A stretch of 64,000 nt of DNA from DAOSCP01 sp035379625 (GTDB lineage Bacteria; Bacteroidota; Ignavibacteria; Ignavibacteriales; DAOSCP01), in NCBI GenBank assembly GCA_035379625.1, contig DAOSVM010000011.1, forward strand, positions 6,789 to 70,788, read 5' to 3'. Both the position numbers and the translations under genes were made by a program. The notes beneath the pieces were generated by a model, which saw only the letters and a program-made list of their open reading frames with translations, was not told the DNA's origin and searched no databases. Shown piece after piece: positions 8,014-16,592 of this stretch. The stretch's first letter is position 1. Each line of letters starts with the position of its first letter.

Positions 8014-9849
8014 ATGGATTTTGTTAAAAATTTATCAAATAGAGTGAAAGTTAATCTTTTTGCTATTGTTTTTACACTGTCTACGTTTATTTGTAATTAT
8101 ATCTTCAATATTGAAATGAGTAAAGTGTATTTTCAAAGTTTAGGATTATTATTTATTTTCTTTATAATACTTGTAAATTATTTTTTGAAATTTTTTAATG
8201 ACCCTGTACAAGAAATTATTAGAAGTATACAATATTATTATAACTATAATGAATTTAAAAAAGTAGACTATCCTGCAAAAGATGAATTTGGCCAATTAGT
8301 TAAAATATTCAATGGTTTCTTAGAAAACATCGAAAGAAATCAATTTATAAACAAATATTTAGCTAATTTACTATCAGCGATAACCCAAAAAGAAAATGAA
8401 CAAGAAATTTATAATGAAATTGTAAAAGGTGCTAAAGAACTTTTTGATGTGAAATATGTAGCTTTATCAATTTTTGAAAAAAATCAACATAAAGTTAAAG
8501 AATTTTATCAATTAGGAATGAGTAACGTAGATATACAAAAAATAGGAAAATATCCTGAAGGTAAAGGGTTATTAGGTTACATCCAAGAAACTAAAAAGTT
8601 ATTAAGACTTGATAAAATCTCTGAACATCCAAGAAGTTACGGTTTTCCTGCTAATCATCCTCCTATGGAAACGCTATTAGCAGCACCTATTGTAGTAGGG
8701 AGTAAATCTTATGGCAATTTATATATGTGTGAAAAGAATAATGGGGAAAAATTCAATTTGAATGATGAAATATTATTTAAATTTTATTCACAACTAGCGG
8801 GCTTTATCATAGCACAAAAATTAAGTCAAAAAGAAATAATAGCAATTTATGAAAATTTAGAAAACGATATTAAAAGAGACGTTATTGAAGTAAATAAAAT
8901 TGCCAATGGTGATTTAACAGTTTATTTCCATCAAGACTCTGATTTTGAATTCATAAATAAATTAAACAACAATCTTAACAATATGATTTATAAATTAAAT
9001 GATTTAATGCATCATTTTGAGAAATCTTTATATTCAACAATATCAGCAGCACAAGAAATTGCTGCCTCTACTAATCAATTAGAAAGTACTTCGCAAATGC
9101 AAACACAACAATCGATGTCAATTGCAGCCGGAGTAGAAGAGGTAGCAAAGACAATAATGGAAAATAGCCAAAATGCACTATCAGCAGTAGAAGCGGCAAA
9201 AGTGGCGGGAAAAGAAGCAGAAGAAGGTAATAAGATAGTAATGCAAACTATAAGTGGGATGAATAAAGTATCACAAATGGTAATACAGACAGCTAATAAC
9301 ATAGAAGAATTAGGAAAGAGCAGTAATCAAATAGGAGAAATAGTACAAGTAATTGAAGAGATAGCCGATCAAACAAACTTATTAGCATTGAATGCAGCAA
9401 TAGAAGCAGCAAGAGCAGGTGAGCAAGGAAGAGGGTTTGCAGTAGTAGCAGATGAGGTAAGAAAACTTGCAGAAAGAACAGGAAAAGCTACAAAAGAAAT
9501 AGCATCAATGATAAAGAAAATACAAAAAGATACTGAAGATGCAGTTACAGCGATGAGACAAGGAACTGCAGAAGTTGAAATTGGCGTAACTTATGCAAAT
9601 CAAGCTGGTGTTGCATTAAAAAAGATAAATGAAGAAACTCAGAAAGTATTAAATTTAATTAATCAAGTTGCTATTGCTAGTGAAGAGCAGGCTAAAGCAA
9701 CAAACGATGCATCTAAATATCTTGAACAAATTAAAGAAGGAACAACTTATACTTTTGAAGGAATTAAACAAATATCTTTAGCTATTGATGATTTGAACAG
9801 ACTCATGCATAATATTGGTGAACAAATGTCTTATTTTAAATTAAAATAA
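8014..9849 (+). CDS. Methyl-accepting chemotaxis protein with cytoplasmic GAF domain (second copy)
   Basis: The same 611-residue architecture as its upstream neighbour: two closely spaced N-terminal helices (about residues 13-30 and 37-56), no periplasmic domain, a GAF domain (about 110-270, with GKYPEGKGLLGYI and SYGFPANHPPM) and a signalling coiled coil with the hairpin tip ADQTNLLALNAAIEAARAG. The GAF halves are recognisably homologous but well diverged, whereas the central signalling block (9124-9671) is nearly identical in DNA to the first copy. The C-terminal 60 residues are again different. The two receptors could therefore read different cytoplasmic signals and feed the same CheA/CheW array. 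AGGAGG seven bases upstream fixes the start. Confidence 0.93.
   Translation: MDFVKNLSNRVKVNLFAIVFTLSTFICNYIFNIEMSKVYFQSLGLLFIFFIILVNYFLKFFNDPVQEIIRSIQYYYNYNEFKKVDYPAKDEFGQLVKIFNGFLENIERNQFINKYLANLLSAITQKENEQEIYNEIVKGAKELFDVKYVALSIFEKNQHKVKEFYQLGMSNVDIQKIGKYPEGKGLLGYIQETKKLLRLDKISEHPRSYGFPANHPPMETLLAAPIVVGSKSYGNLYMCEKNNGEKFNLNDEILFKFYSQLAGFIIAQKLSQKEIIAIYENLENDIKRDVIEVNKIANGDLTVYFHQDSDFEFINKLNNNLNNMIYKLNDLMHHFEKSLYSTISAAQEIAASTNQLESTSQMQTQQSMSIAAGVEEVAKTIMENSQNALSAVEAAKVAGKEAEEGNKIVMQTISGMNKVSQMVIQTANNIEELGKSSNQIGEIVQVIEEIADQTNLLALNAAIEAARAGEQGRGFAVVADEVRKLAERTGKATKEIASMIKKIQKDTEDAVTAMRQGTAEVEIGVTYANQAGVALKKINEETQKVLNLINQVAIASEEQAKATNDASKYLEQIKEGTTYTFEGIKQISLAIDDLNRLMHNIGEQMSYFKLK
9124..9671 (+). 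repeat. 548-bp near-identical chemoreceptor segment, copy 2
   Basis: Partner of 7226-7773 at a constant offset of 1898 bases. A further short match (TCGCAAATGCAAACACAACA) lies just upstream of both blocks, separated from them by a few mismatches, as expected where a conversion tract ends. Confidence 0.95.
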
Positions 9850-9856
9850 TTTAATA

Positions 9857-9883
9857 ATACAAATATTATTTGTATAGTTTTTT
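9857..9883 (+). terminator. Terminator after the second chemoreceptor
   Basis: ATACAAAT and ATTTGTAT pair around ATT and are followed, two bases on, by six T. The stem is AT-rich, but position (eight bases past the stop) and T-tract support it. Confidence 0.55.
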
Positions 9884-10208
9884 ATAAATAAAATTTTTAT
9901 AATTGTTTATAACTTTTATCTAACACTTGTTAATACAAGAATAGTTAAATAGCACACAAATAACATATCTCATATAATTCAAATTAGTTTCTATATTAAC
10001 ACAAACAAATTTATAATTTCTTACTAATCTTCGTTTTAGTAAATTTATTATAATATTTCGGAATAATATTGAAAATAAGGTGATATATATCAAATACAAA
10101 TAATTATGAATTTATATTACCTTAACTATTCCTGAATATACTGAGTATATATTTGTTGCGGAACTTAGGAAAAAGTTCGCAATAAATAACAAATAATTAG
10201 GAGTTATT
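9884..10208 (+). promoter_or_regulatory. Leader region of the phosphate operon, with a hairpin
   Basis: About 320 bases without a gene, very AT-rich. The only clear structure is a hairpin at 10156-10182: TTGC-G-GAACTT pairs with AAGTTCGCAA with one bulged G and loop AGGAAA. No T-tract follows, so it is not a terminator; it could be an mRNA leader structure or a DNA site. The ribosome site TTAGGAG is at about 10197-10203. I recognise no Pho box. Confidence 0.35.
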
Positions 10209-11507
10209 ATGAAACCTTTAATGGTTAAAGTGTTTTTATTAGTTCTTGTTTTCTCTGTTTATTCTTATGCTCAAGAAGCAACAGAAAATCAACCAAATAA
10301 TCCAACTGCTGAAGAAAGATTGGAAGAGTTGAAAGGTCAGTTGGAAGGTATGAATGAGACTTTGATTGAAATGCAAAATACATTAAATTCGTTAAGTAAA
10401 ATGAAAATTTCAGGTTATATTCAAGCTGACTTTAAGAATTTTGATTATGCACAAAATAATTATGATATGAGAAACAGATTTAATGTAAGACGTGGAAGGC
10501 TAAAGTTTACTTATACAAATGGATTAACACAATTTGTATACCAATTACAAGCAAGTGAAACAGGTGTTGAAAGTAAAGATTTATATATGGAAATTACAGA
10601 ACCTTGGTTGAAATCATTCAAATATACAATGGGATTGTTTATCAGACCTTTTGGATATGAAACGCCTTTTTCATCTTCAGCTATGGAATATCCTGAAAGA
10701 GCTAAAGTTGTAACAACTATGTTACCTGGAGAAGAAGATTTGGGTGCTATGTTATCATATGAACCTGAAAATGGATTTTTAAGTTTCTTAAACTTCAAAG
10801 CAGGTTTATTCACAGGTAATGGTATAAAAGCAGAAACAGATAATTATAAAGATATTATTGGAAGATTAGGGTATAAATTTGCATTTGAAGAACAAAATAT
10901 AGCGTTAGACGGTGGTTTCTCATTTTATTTAGGAAATGTAAGACCTGATGATGGAAAAAAAGTTATTGAATTAAAAAATAATAGTGTAGTTGAAAAAACT
11001 GGGGAAAAGAAAGCTGAAAGAACTTATTTCGGTGCAGATCTTCAATTATATTTTCCTCTACCTTTTATTGATGAAATGTTAGGTTCATCAATTTTAAGAG
11101 CTGAAGTTATTACAGGTAAACATCCGGGTACATCATCTTCATCAAATTACTACACTGTAGGATCAGGTGATGTATATTTAAGAGAATTTTTAGGTTACTA
11201 TATTTCATTTGTTCAAAATTTGGATTTAAAAAATCAATTAGTTGTTAAATATGACGTTTATGATCCAAACACTAACGTAAGTGGAGATGATTTAGGCAAA
11301 TCTATTGCAGGTACAACAATAAAAACAAATAAAGCAGATGTTATTTATAGCACATTAGGTTTTGGCTTAGTTCATCATTGGTCTCCAAATGTAAAATTTA
11401 CATTATACTATGATATGATCAAAAATGAAACTTCTAAAAATTTATCAGGCTATGATAAAGATATCAAAGATAATATTCTTACTTTCAGAATGCAATATAG
11501 CTTTTAA
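10209..11507 (+). CDS. Outer-membrane phosphate-selective porin, OprP/OprO-like
   Basis: A predicted 16-stranded type porin of 432 residues. A signal peptide (about residues 1-21, ending SYAQ) is followed by a short coiled-coil stretch (about 35-65, RLEELKGQLEGMNETLIEMQ). The rest is a beta-barrel with alternating hydrophobic residues and a terminal aromatic (FRMQYSF), the usual C-terminal signal for barrel insertion. Landmarks of the OprP/OprO family are SGYIQADFKNFDYA, RRGRLKF and the segment TMGLFIRPFGYE. It is the first gene of the operon leading into pstS, which supports a role in phosphate or anion passage across the outer membrane. Substrate choice cannot be proven from sequence. Confidence 0.85.
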   Translation: MKPLMVKVFLLVLVFSVYSYAQEATENQPNNPTAEERLEELKGQLEGMNETLIEMQNTLNSLSKMKISGYIQADFKNFDYAQNNYDMRNRFNVRRGRLKFTYTNGLTQFVYQLQASETGVESKDLYMEITEPWLKSFKYTMGLFIRPFGYETPFSSSAMEYPERAKVVTTMLPGEEDLGAMLSYEPENGFLSFLNFKAGLFTGNGIKAETDNYKDIIGRLGYKFAFEEQNIALDGGFSFYLGNVRPDDGKKVIELKNNSVVEKTGEKKAERTYFGADLQLYFPLPFIDEMLGSSILRAEVITGKHPGTSSSSNYYTVGSGDVYLREFLGYYISFVQNLDLKNQLVVKYDVYDPNTNVSGDDLGKSIAGTTIKTNKADVIYSTLGFGLVHHWSPNVKFTLYYDMIKNETSKNLSGYDKDIKDNILTFRMQYSF

Positions 11508-11527
11508 TTAAAATTAAGGAGTTAAAA

Positions 11528-12334
11528 ATGAAAAAGATTATTTTAACAATTACATTACTTATTCTTGCTTTAGCTTTTACAACTGATAATACTATAATCA
11601 CTGTTAAAGGTTCTGATACAATGGTTATTCTTGCTCAAAGATGGGCTGAAAATTATATGAAAAAACATCCAAATGTGACAATTCAAGTTACAGGTGGTGG
11701 TTCAGGTACTGGTATATCTGCTTTAATTAATGGTACAACTGATATATGTAATTCATCAAGGCCTATGAAAGCTTCAGAAAAAGAAAAATTAAAACAAAGA
11801 TTTGGTACTTTAGGTGTTGAAATTAAATCAGCAAAAGATGGATTAGCTGTTTATTTAAATGAAAAAAACAAAGTAGATAATTTAACATTAGAGCAAATTA
11901 GAGATATTTATTTAGGAAAAATTACAAATTGGAGCCAAGTTGGTGGTGATAATGCCAAAATTATAGTATATGGTAGAGAAAATAACTCAGGTACTTATGT
12001 TTATTTCAAAGATTTTGTATTAGCTGGAAAAGATTATGTTGCTACAATGCAAAGTATGCCTGGTACTGCTGCAGTAGTTAACGCTGTTGCTAAAGATAAA
12101 AATGCTATAGGGTACGGTGGTGCTGCTTATGGTAAAGGAATCAAATTTGCAAAAGTTAATGGTTATGAACCTACTGCAGAAAATGTAAAAAATGGTAAAT
12201 ATCCAATAACTAGATACCTATATATGTATGTAAGAACAAAACCAACCGGAGCTATAAAAGATTATATAGATTGGATTTTAAGTTCAGAAGGACAAGAAAT
12301 TGTTACTAAAGTTGGTTATTTCCCTGTTAGATAA
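11528..12334 (+). CDS. pstS: Phosphate-binding protein PstS
   Basis: Periplasmic substrate-binding protein of the Pst phosphate importer. A signal peptide covers about residues 1-18. The mature part starts with ITVKGSDTM and contains the phosphate-contacting segments of the PstS family: GGGSGTGISALINGTTDI near residues 56-73 and GRENNSGTYVYF near 152-163. At 268 residues it is in the usual range of the shorter PstS proteins. It follows the porin gene by 20 bases with AAGGAG as ribosome site. A hairpin with T-tract lies directly downstream and may make PstS more abundant than the membrane subunits. Confidence 0.95.
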   Translation: MKKIILTITLLILALAFTTDNTIITVKGSDTMVILAQRWAENYMKKHPNVTIQVTGGGSGTGISALINGTTDICNSSRPMKASEKEKLKQRFGTLGVEIKSAKDGLAVYLNEKNKVDNLTLEQIRDIYLGKITNWSQVGGDNAKIIVYGRENNSGTYVYFKDFVLAGKDYVATMQSMPGTAAVVNAVAKDKNAIGYGGAAYGKGIKFAKVNGYEPTAENVKNGKYPITRYLYMYVRTKPTGAIKDYIDWILSSEGQEIVTKVGYFPVR

Positions 12335-12348
12335 TTGACAAAATTTCA

Positions 12349-12382
12349 AGTAGAGGCTATTTATTAGTCTCTACTCTTTTTT
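12349..12382 (+). terminator. Attenuator-like hairpin between pstS and pstC
   Basis: AGTAGAG and CTCTACT pair (7 bp, with additional CTA/TAG pairing inside) and are followed by C and six T. Because it lies within an operon, partial termination here would give more pstS than pstCAB-phoU message, a common arrangement for ABC importers with a periplasmic binding protein. Confidence 0.65.
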
Positions 12383-12396
12383 AGAATATTCAGTGT

Positions 12397-13440
12397 GTGA
12401 GTGAAATGAAAAAAGAATATAATCTAATTAAAAAGAATAATGATTACTTTGAAATATTTGGTGAAATCTTTATTAAATTAATTTCTTTAATAAGTTTTAT
12501 TGTTATTATATTGATTTTTGTTTTTGTCTTTAGAGAAGCTCAATATACTTTTATTGAACAAAGGCATGAAACTTCACAAGAAGAACAAATACAGGAAACA
12601 TATGGTGATATACCTGAAGATAATAATGTAAGTACTTCAGGTTATGCATCTATGGAAACTTCAGGGCATGCTGGTAAAGCAGATTGGAATAACTTAACAT
12701 CAAAGAATTGGCAACCTGTATCATCAGAACCCAAATATGGCTTAATACCCCTAGCTATTGGGAGCTTTAAAGTTACAGTTGTTGCCGTTTTATTTGGTGC
12801 ACCAATTGCAATTCTAGCTGCTATATATACAGCATTATTTGCGAATAAAAAATTAAAAGAGATTATCAAACCTTCTATCGAAGTATTAGCTAGTTTTCCT
12901 TCTGTTGTTATAGGATTTTTTGCTCTTGTTATTTTAGCTACACTACTACAAAATATTTTTGGATATCAATATAGATTAAATGCTTTCGTAGGTGGTTTAG
13001 CTTTATCATTGGCTATAATTCCAATTATTTATACAATAACAGAAGACGCTTTATCAACCGTTCCAAAATATTGGGTAGAAGCATCTTTAGCGTTAGGTGC
13101 GAATAAATGGCAAACTGCGTTTTTCGTTATCTTGCCAGCAGCTATTCCTGGTATTTTTGCTGCTTTAATTTTAGGTTTTGGCCGTGCTTTCGGTGAAACA
13201 ATGATTGTTCTTATGGCAACTGGGAATGCTGCATTAGTATCAACAAACATTTTTGAACCAGTTAGAACTATGTCTGCTACAATTGGTGCAGAAATGGCTG
13301 AAGTTGTTTTTGGTGAAGTACACTATGGAGTTTTATTCTTAATTGGTTCAATATTATTTATTTTTACTTTTATATTAAATGCTATTGCTGAATTTTATAT
13401 TAGAGGAAAGTTGCTTAAGAGATTTAGAGGTGATGTATGA
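12397..13440 (+). CDS. pstC: Phosphate ABC transporter permease PstC
   Basis: One of two inner-membrane permeases of the Pst system. A hydrophobic helix at about residues 29-48 is followed by a long hydrophilic periplasmic loop (about 50-120) and the five-helix permease core. The core contains the EAA-type loop EASLALGANKWQTAFFVILP near residues 228-247. The periplasmic loop has an acidic, Ser/Gly-rich insertion (ETSQEEQIQETYGD then SGYASMETSGHAG) that I do not expect in a typical PstC. The start given is GTG; an ATG nine bases later is an alternative and neither has a strong ribosome site. The stop overlaps the pstA start (ATGA). Confidence 0.93.
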   Translation: MSEMKKEYNLIKKNNDYFEIFGEIFIKLISLISFIVIILIFVFVFREAQYTFIEQRHETSQEEQIQETYGDIPEDNNVSTSGYASMETSGHAGKADWNNLTSKNWQPVSSEPKYGLIPLAIGSFKVTVVAVLFGAPIAILAAIYTALFANKKLKEIIKPSIEVLASFPSVVIGFFALVILATLLQNIFGYQYRLNAFVGGLALSLAIIPIIYTITEDALSTVPKYWVEASLALGANKWQTAFFVILPAAIPGIFAALILGFGRAFGETMIVLMATGNAALVSTNIFEPVRTMSATIGAEMAEVVFGEVHYGVLFLIGSILFIFTFILNAIAEFYIRGKLLKRFRGDV

Positions 13441-14336
13441 GAAATAAGTATTTAGGAAAAGCATTTGAGATCTTAACATTATTTTCAGCTATTGCAATTA
13501 TATCTGTTATATTATTTATGTTATTTGAAATTTTATATAATTCTTGGGGAACATTAAACTGGAATTTCCTTATTTCTCCACCTGATCAAGGAATGACAGC
13601 TGGCGGGATTTTTCCTGCTATCGTTGGTACTACTTACCTTGTTCTTTTAATGTCACTAATTGGTGTACCAATTGGCACAATTACAGCAATTTACCTTGTT
13701 GAATATGCAAACTCAAAGTCAATTTTTACTAAAATTATTAGATTTGCTGTAAATACATTAGCAGGAGTCCCATCTATCGTATTTGGTTTATTTGGTTTAG
13801 GTTTTTTCATACAATTTATTGGTGGTGGCTTAGATAAAGTTTTATATGATAACAAAGAATTAGTATGGGGACAACCAAATCTTCTTTGGGCAAGCTTTAC
13901 AATGGCCTTTTTAACTGTTCCTGTTGTAATTGTTTCTGTAGAAGAAGCTTTAAGAAGTGTGCCTGATGATTTAAGAGCTGCTTCCCTTGCTTTAGGTGTC
14001 TCTAAACTACGAACAATTATTAAAATTGTAATTCCTAATGCTATGTCTGGTATTATTACAGGTACTATATTAGCTATTAGTCGTGGTGCGGGTGAAGTTG
14101 CTCCAATATTATTTACTGGTGCTGCTTATTTCTTACCAAAATTGCCATCCTCACTTTCTGACCAGTTTATGAATTTAGGTTATCACATTTATATAATGTC
14201 TACTCAGTCTACCAATGTTGATGAAACTGCAGGTATACAATTTGCTACAGTTGCTGTTTTATTATTACTTACTTCATCACTTACAGGAATTGGCGTTTAT
14301 TTCAGATATAAAATAAGAAAAAGAAAATTAAACTAA
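13437..14336 (+). CDS. pstA: Phosphate ABC transporter permease PstA
   Basis: Second permease of the Pst importer, 299 residues, with about six hydrophobic helices starting at residues 11-35. The coupling loop to the ATPase is RAASLALGVSKLRTIIKIVI near residues 181-200, matching the equivalent loop in PstC. GAGEVAPILFTGAAY near 218-232 is characteristic of PstA. It is translationally coupled to pstC by a four-base overlap and followed 15 bases later by pstB. Confidence 0.95.
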   Translation: MRNKYLGKAFEILTLFSAIAIISVILFMLFEILYNSWGTLNWNFLISPPDQGMTAGGIFPAIVGTTYLVLLMSLIGVPIGTITAIYLVEYANSKSIFTKIIRFAVNTLAGVPSIVFGLFGLGFFIQFIGGGLDKVLYDNKELVWGQPNLLWASFTMAFLTVPVVIVSVEEALRSVPDDLRAASLALGVSKLRTIIKIVIPNAMSGIITGTILAISRGAGEVAPILFTGAAYFLPKLPSSLSDQFMNLGYHIYIMSTQSTNVDETAGIQFATVAVLLLLTSSLTGIGVYFRYKIRKRKLN

Positions 14337-14351
14337 TATTGGATTGTTAAC

Positions 14352-15113
14352 ATGGATAAAAACATTAAAGTTAAAGTTGAAAATTTAAATTTATTTTATG
14401 GAAAAAAGCAAGCTTTATTTGATATTAATTTAAATATTCCCGAAAAAGCTGTCACTGCTTTAATCGGTCCTTCAGGGTGTGGTAAGTCTACATTCTTACG
14501 TTGCTTAAACAGAATGAATGATTTAATTGATAACGTAACAATTAACGGAAAAATTTTAGTTGATAATGTTGATATTTACCAAAAAAATATAGATATTGTA
14601 AATTTAAGAAAAAAAGTTGGAATGATTTTTCAAAAATCTAACCCATTCCCTAAATCAATTTGGGAAAATGTTGCTTATGGCCCAAAAATGAATGGCATTA
14701 GAGATAAAAAAATTCTTGATGAAATTGTTGAAAAAAGCTTAATTAAAGCTGCTCTTTGGGATGAAGTAAAAGATAACTTAAACAAAAGTGGTTTATCTTT
14801 ATCTGGTGGACAACAACAGAGATTATGTATCGCTCGTGCTTTGGCTGTAGAACCTGAAATTCTTCTTATGGATGAGCCAGCTAGTGCTCTTGATCCTATT
14901 GCCACAGCTAAAATTGAAGATTTAATTTTTGAATTAAAAGATAATTATACAATAGTTATTGTTACACATAATATGCAACAAGCTGCACGTTGTAGCGATT
15001 ATACAGCTTTCTTTTATATGGGTAATCTTGTTGAATTTGATGTTACTGACAAAATATTTACTAATCCATCTCAAAAACAAACAGAGGATTATGTTTCCGG
15101 TAGATTCGGTTAA
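14352..15113 (+). CDS. pstB: Phosphate ABC transporter ATP-binding protein PstB
   Basis: Cytoplasmic ATPase of the Pst importer, 253 residues, the standard length. Walker A GPSGCGKST lies at residues 39-47, the Q-loop at MIFQKSNPFP (91-100), the ABC signature LSGGQ at 150-154, Walker B LLMDEPASALDP at 171-182, and the switch His in VTHNMQQAAR. It forms the PstSCAB complex with the preceding genes and precedes phoU. Confidence 0.97.
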   Translation: MDKNIKVKVENLNLFYGKKQALFDINLNIPEKAVTALIGPSGCGKSTFLRCLNRMNDLIDNVTINGKILVDNVDIYQKNIDIVNLRKKVGMIFQKSNPFPKSIWENVAYGPKMNGIRDKKILDEIVEKSLIKAALWDEVKDNLNKSGLSLSGGQQQRLCIARALAVEPEILLMDEPASALDPIATAKIEDLIFELKDNYTIVIVTHNMQQAARCSDYTAFFYMGNLVEFDVTDKIFTNPSQKQTEDYVSGRFG

Positions 15114-15132
15114 TTAATAAAAAAGGTGAAAT

Positions 15133-15807
15133 ATGTTAAAAAATTTTGAAACAAACTTAAATGAATTAAAAAGCATTATTTCTAATATGGCTAATTTAGT
15201 TGAAGAACAATTAAATTTAGCTATTTGCGAATTGGAAAGAGGTGAAGCTAATGAACATAAACTAATTAAAACTCGCGATAAAGAAATTAATGCTTACGAA
15301 AATTTAGTTTTAGCTAAATGCGAAACTATTTTTGCTAAATTCCAGCCTGTAGCTAAAGAGCTAAGAACTATTATTGCTGTTATAAAAATAAATAATCAAC
15401 TTGAAAGATGTGGCGATATTGCTGTTAATATTTCACAAAAAGTAAAAAAATCTCAACAAGCAAAAGATTTACTGTTAGATGCAAAAATACAGCAATTAGC
15501 TAAATTTTCAATACAAATGGTTAATGATGCAATAAAAGCTTTTATGAATGAAGATCTTGAACTTGCTAAAAAAGTTTTAGAAAATGAAAAAGTAGTTGAC
15601 AAAAATTCAAAAGAAAACTTTAATTTTTTAGTAGAAAAAATGAAATATAGCCCAGATATTATTGAAGCAGGAGCTCAACTCATAGTATTAATAAGACAAT
15701 TAGAAAGATTGGCAGATCACGCTACCAATATTGCTGAGGATGTATATTTTGTTGTAGAAAATCAAATAATTGCTCACAATAAAAAAGATTTATTTAATAA
15801 AGATTAA
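15133..15807 (+). CDS. phoU: Phosphate signalling regulator PhoU
   Basis: An all-helical PhoU protein of 224 residues built as two three-helix repeats (about 5-110 and 115-215). The metal-binding style motifs E(R)CGDIAVNIS near residues 94-104 and ERLADHATNIAEDV near 193-206 are visible. PhoU connects the Pst transporter to phosphate signalling and prevents phosphate over-accumulation. No PhoR/PhoB pair is in the operon, so the signalling partner lies elsewhere or is absent. The ribosome site AAAGGTG lies upstream, and a terminator follows the stop at once. Confidence 0.93.
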   Translation: MLKNFETNLNELKSIISNMANLVEEQLNLAICELERGEANEHKLIKTRDKEINAYENLVLAKCETIFAKFQPVAKELRTIIAVIKINNQLERCGDIAVNISQKVKKSQQAKDLLLDAKIQQLAKFSIQMVNDAIKAFMNEDLELAKKVLENEKVVDKNSKENFNFLVEKMKYSPDIIEAGAQLIVLIRQLERLADHATNIAEDVYFVVENQIIAHNKKDLFNKD

Positions 15808-15808
15808 A

Positions 15809-15831
15809 AAAAGGGCTATTAAAGCCCTTTT
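15809..15831. terminator. Bidirectional terminator between phoU and the convergent gene
   Basis: AAAAGGGCT and AGCCCTTTT pair over 9 bp around ATTAA. A-tracts and T-tracts on the two sides let it serve both converging transcripts. Confidence 0.85.
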
Positions 15832-15837
15832 ATCCTT

Positions 15838-16575
15838 TTAAAGAGAAATTTTGAAAACTGTATATGTTTTTTTCAAATGTGGGTTCCAAATCCAACTAAC
15901 TGCAGTAGGTAATGAAAATTCGTTTGATATTTTTATTTCTTTTGATGCGGTTATTCCAACATTTATAACTTCAAATTTATCAGTCGTTACTTGATGCCAA
16001 ATAGATTCACCTTGTGCTACACCAACTATTGGTGATAGTTCAACATCATTTAATTTGAATTTATATCCAACTTCAGCATATAATGCATTTTCTTTATCAC
16101 CGTTTGCTAAAAGGGCTTGGTTATAGAAGTTTGTTGATACCAAAATGTGAATAGGGAAATTTTCTGATCCATCAAATACTAACCCTGCTTCAGCTGTATG
16201 ACCACCATTCCCATCTTTTTTAAAATTAGAAAAATTTGATAAATATGGATAATAGTAGTCATTTAATGTTAAAGCAATTGTTCCAAAATCAGCGTTATAA
16301 GAATATTTGAAATTTAAATCATTTTCACTATATTTTGAACCTTCACTAGAAAGTCCATATGAAGCCCAAAAGCCAAAATCAATTTGTCCTGCTTTTCCTA
16401 AATTAAATGTAAATCCGCCCCATGGTTGAATATGTGGAGTATTTTCTCCAAATTCCATTCCACGCCAAATATACCTGCTTACAACATCAGCACCATAATT
16501 AAATGATACTAAACTTTGCTCTTGTGAAAAAGCTAAAAAAACTACTAAAAACATAAAAAAAGCTACTTTTTTCAT
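15838..16575 (-). CDS. Outer-membrane protein of the TorF/Gcw_chp-like family
   Basis: A 245-residue protein with a signal peptide (about 1-17, ending LAFSQ) and a body of amphipathic beta strands, fitting a small outer-membrane barrel. The segment ADVVSRYIWRGMEFGENTP near residues 29-47 is the hallmark of this family (SRYIWRG), which is annotated as putative porin TorF or as a conserved hypothetical outer-membrane protein. Its substrate is unknown. It is preceded by an HD-hydrolase gene on the same strand, 17 bases away, and ends at the shared terminator after phoU. Position next to the phosphate operon may be coincidental because it is on the opposite strand. Confidence 0.75.
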   Translation of the reverse strand: MKKVAFFMFLVVFLAFSQEQSLVSFNYGADVVSRYIWRGMEFGENTPHIQPWGGFTFNLGKAGQIDFGFWASYGLSSEGSKYSENDLNFKYSYNADFGTIALTLNDYYYPYLSNFSNFKKDGNGGHTAEAGLVFDGSENFPIHILVSTNFYNQALLANGDKENALYAEVGYKFKLNDVELSPIVGVAQGESIWHQVTTDKFEVINVGITASKEIKISNEFSLPTAVSWIWNPHLKKTYTVFKISL

Positions 16576-16592
16576 TTAACACCTCATTTTAT

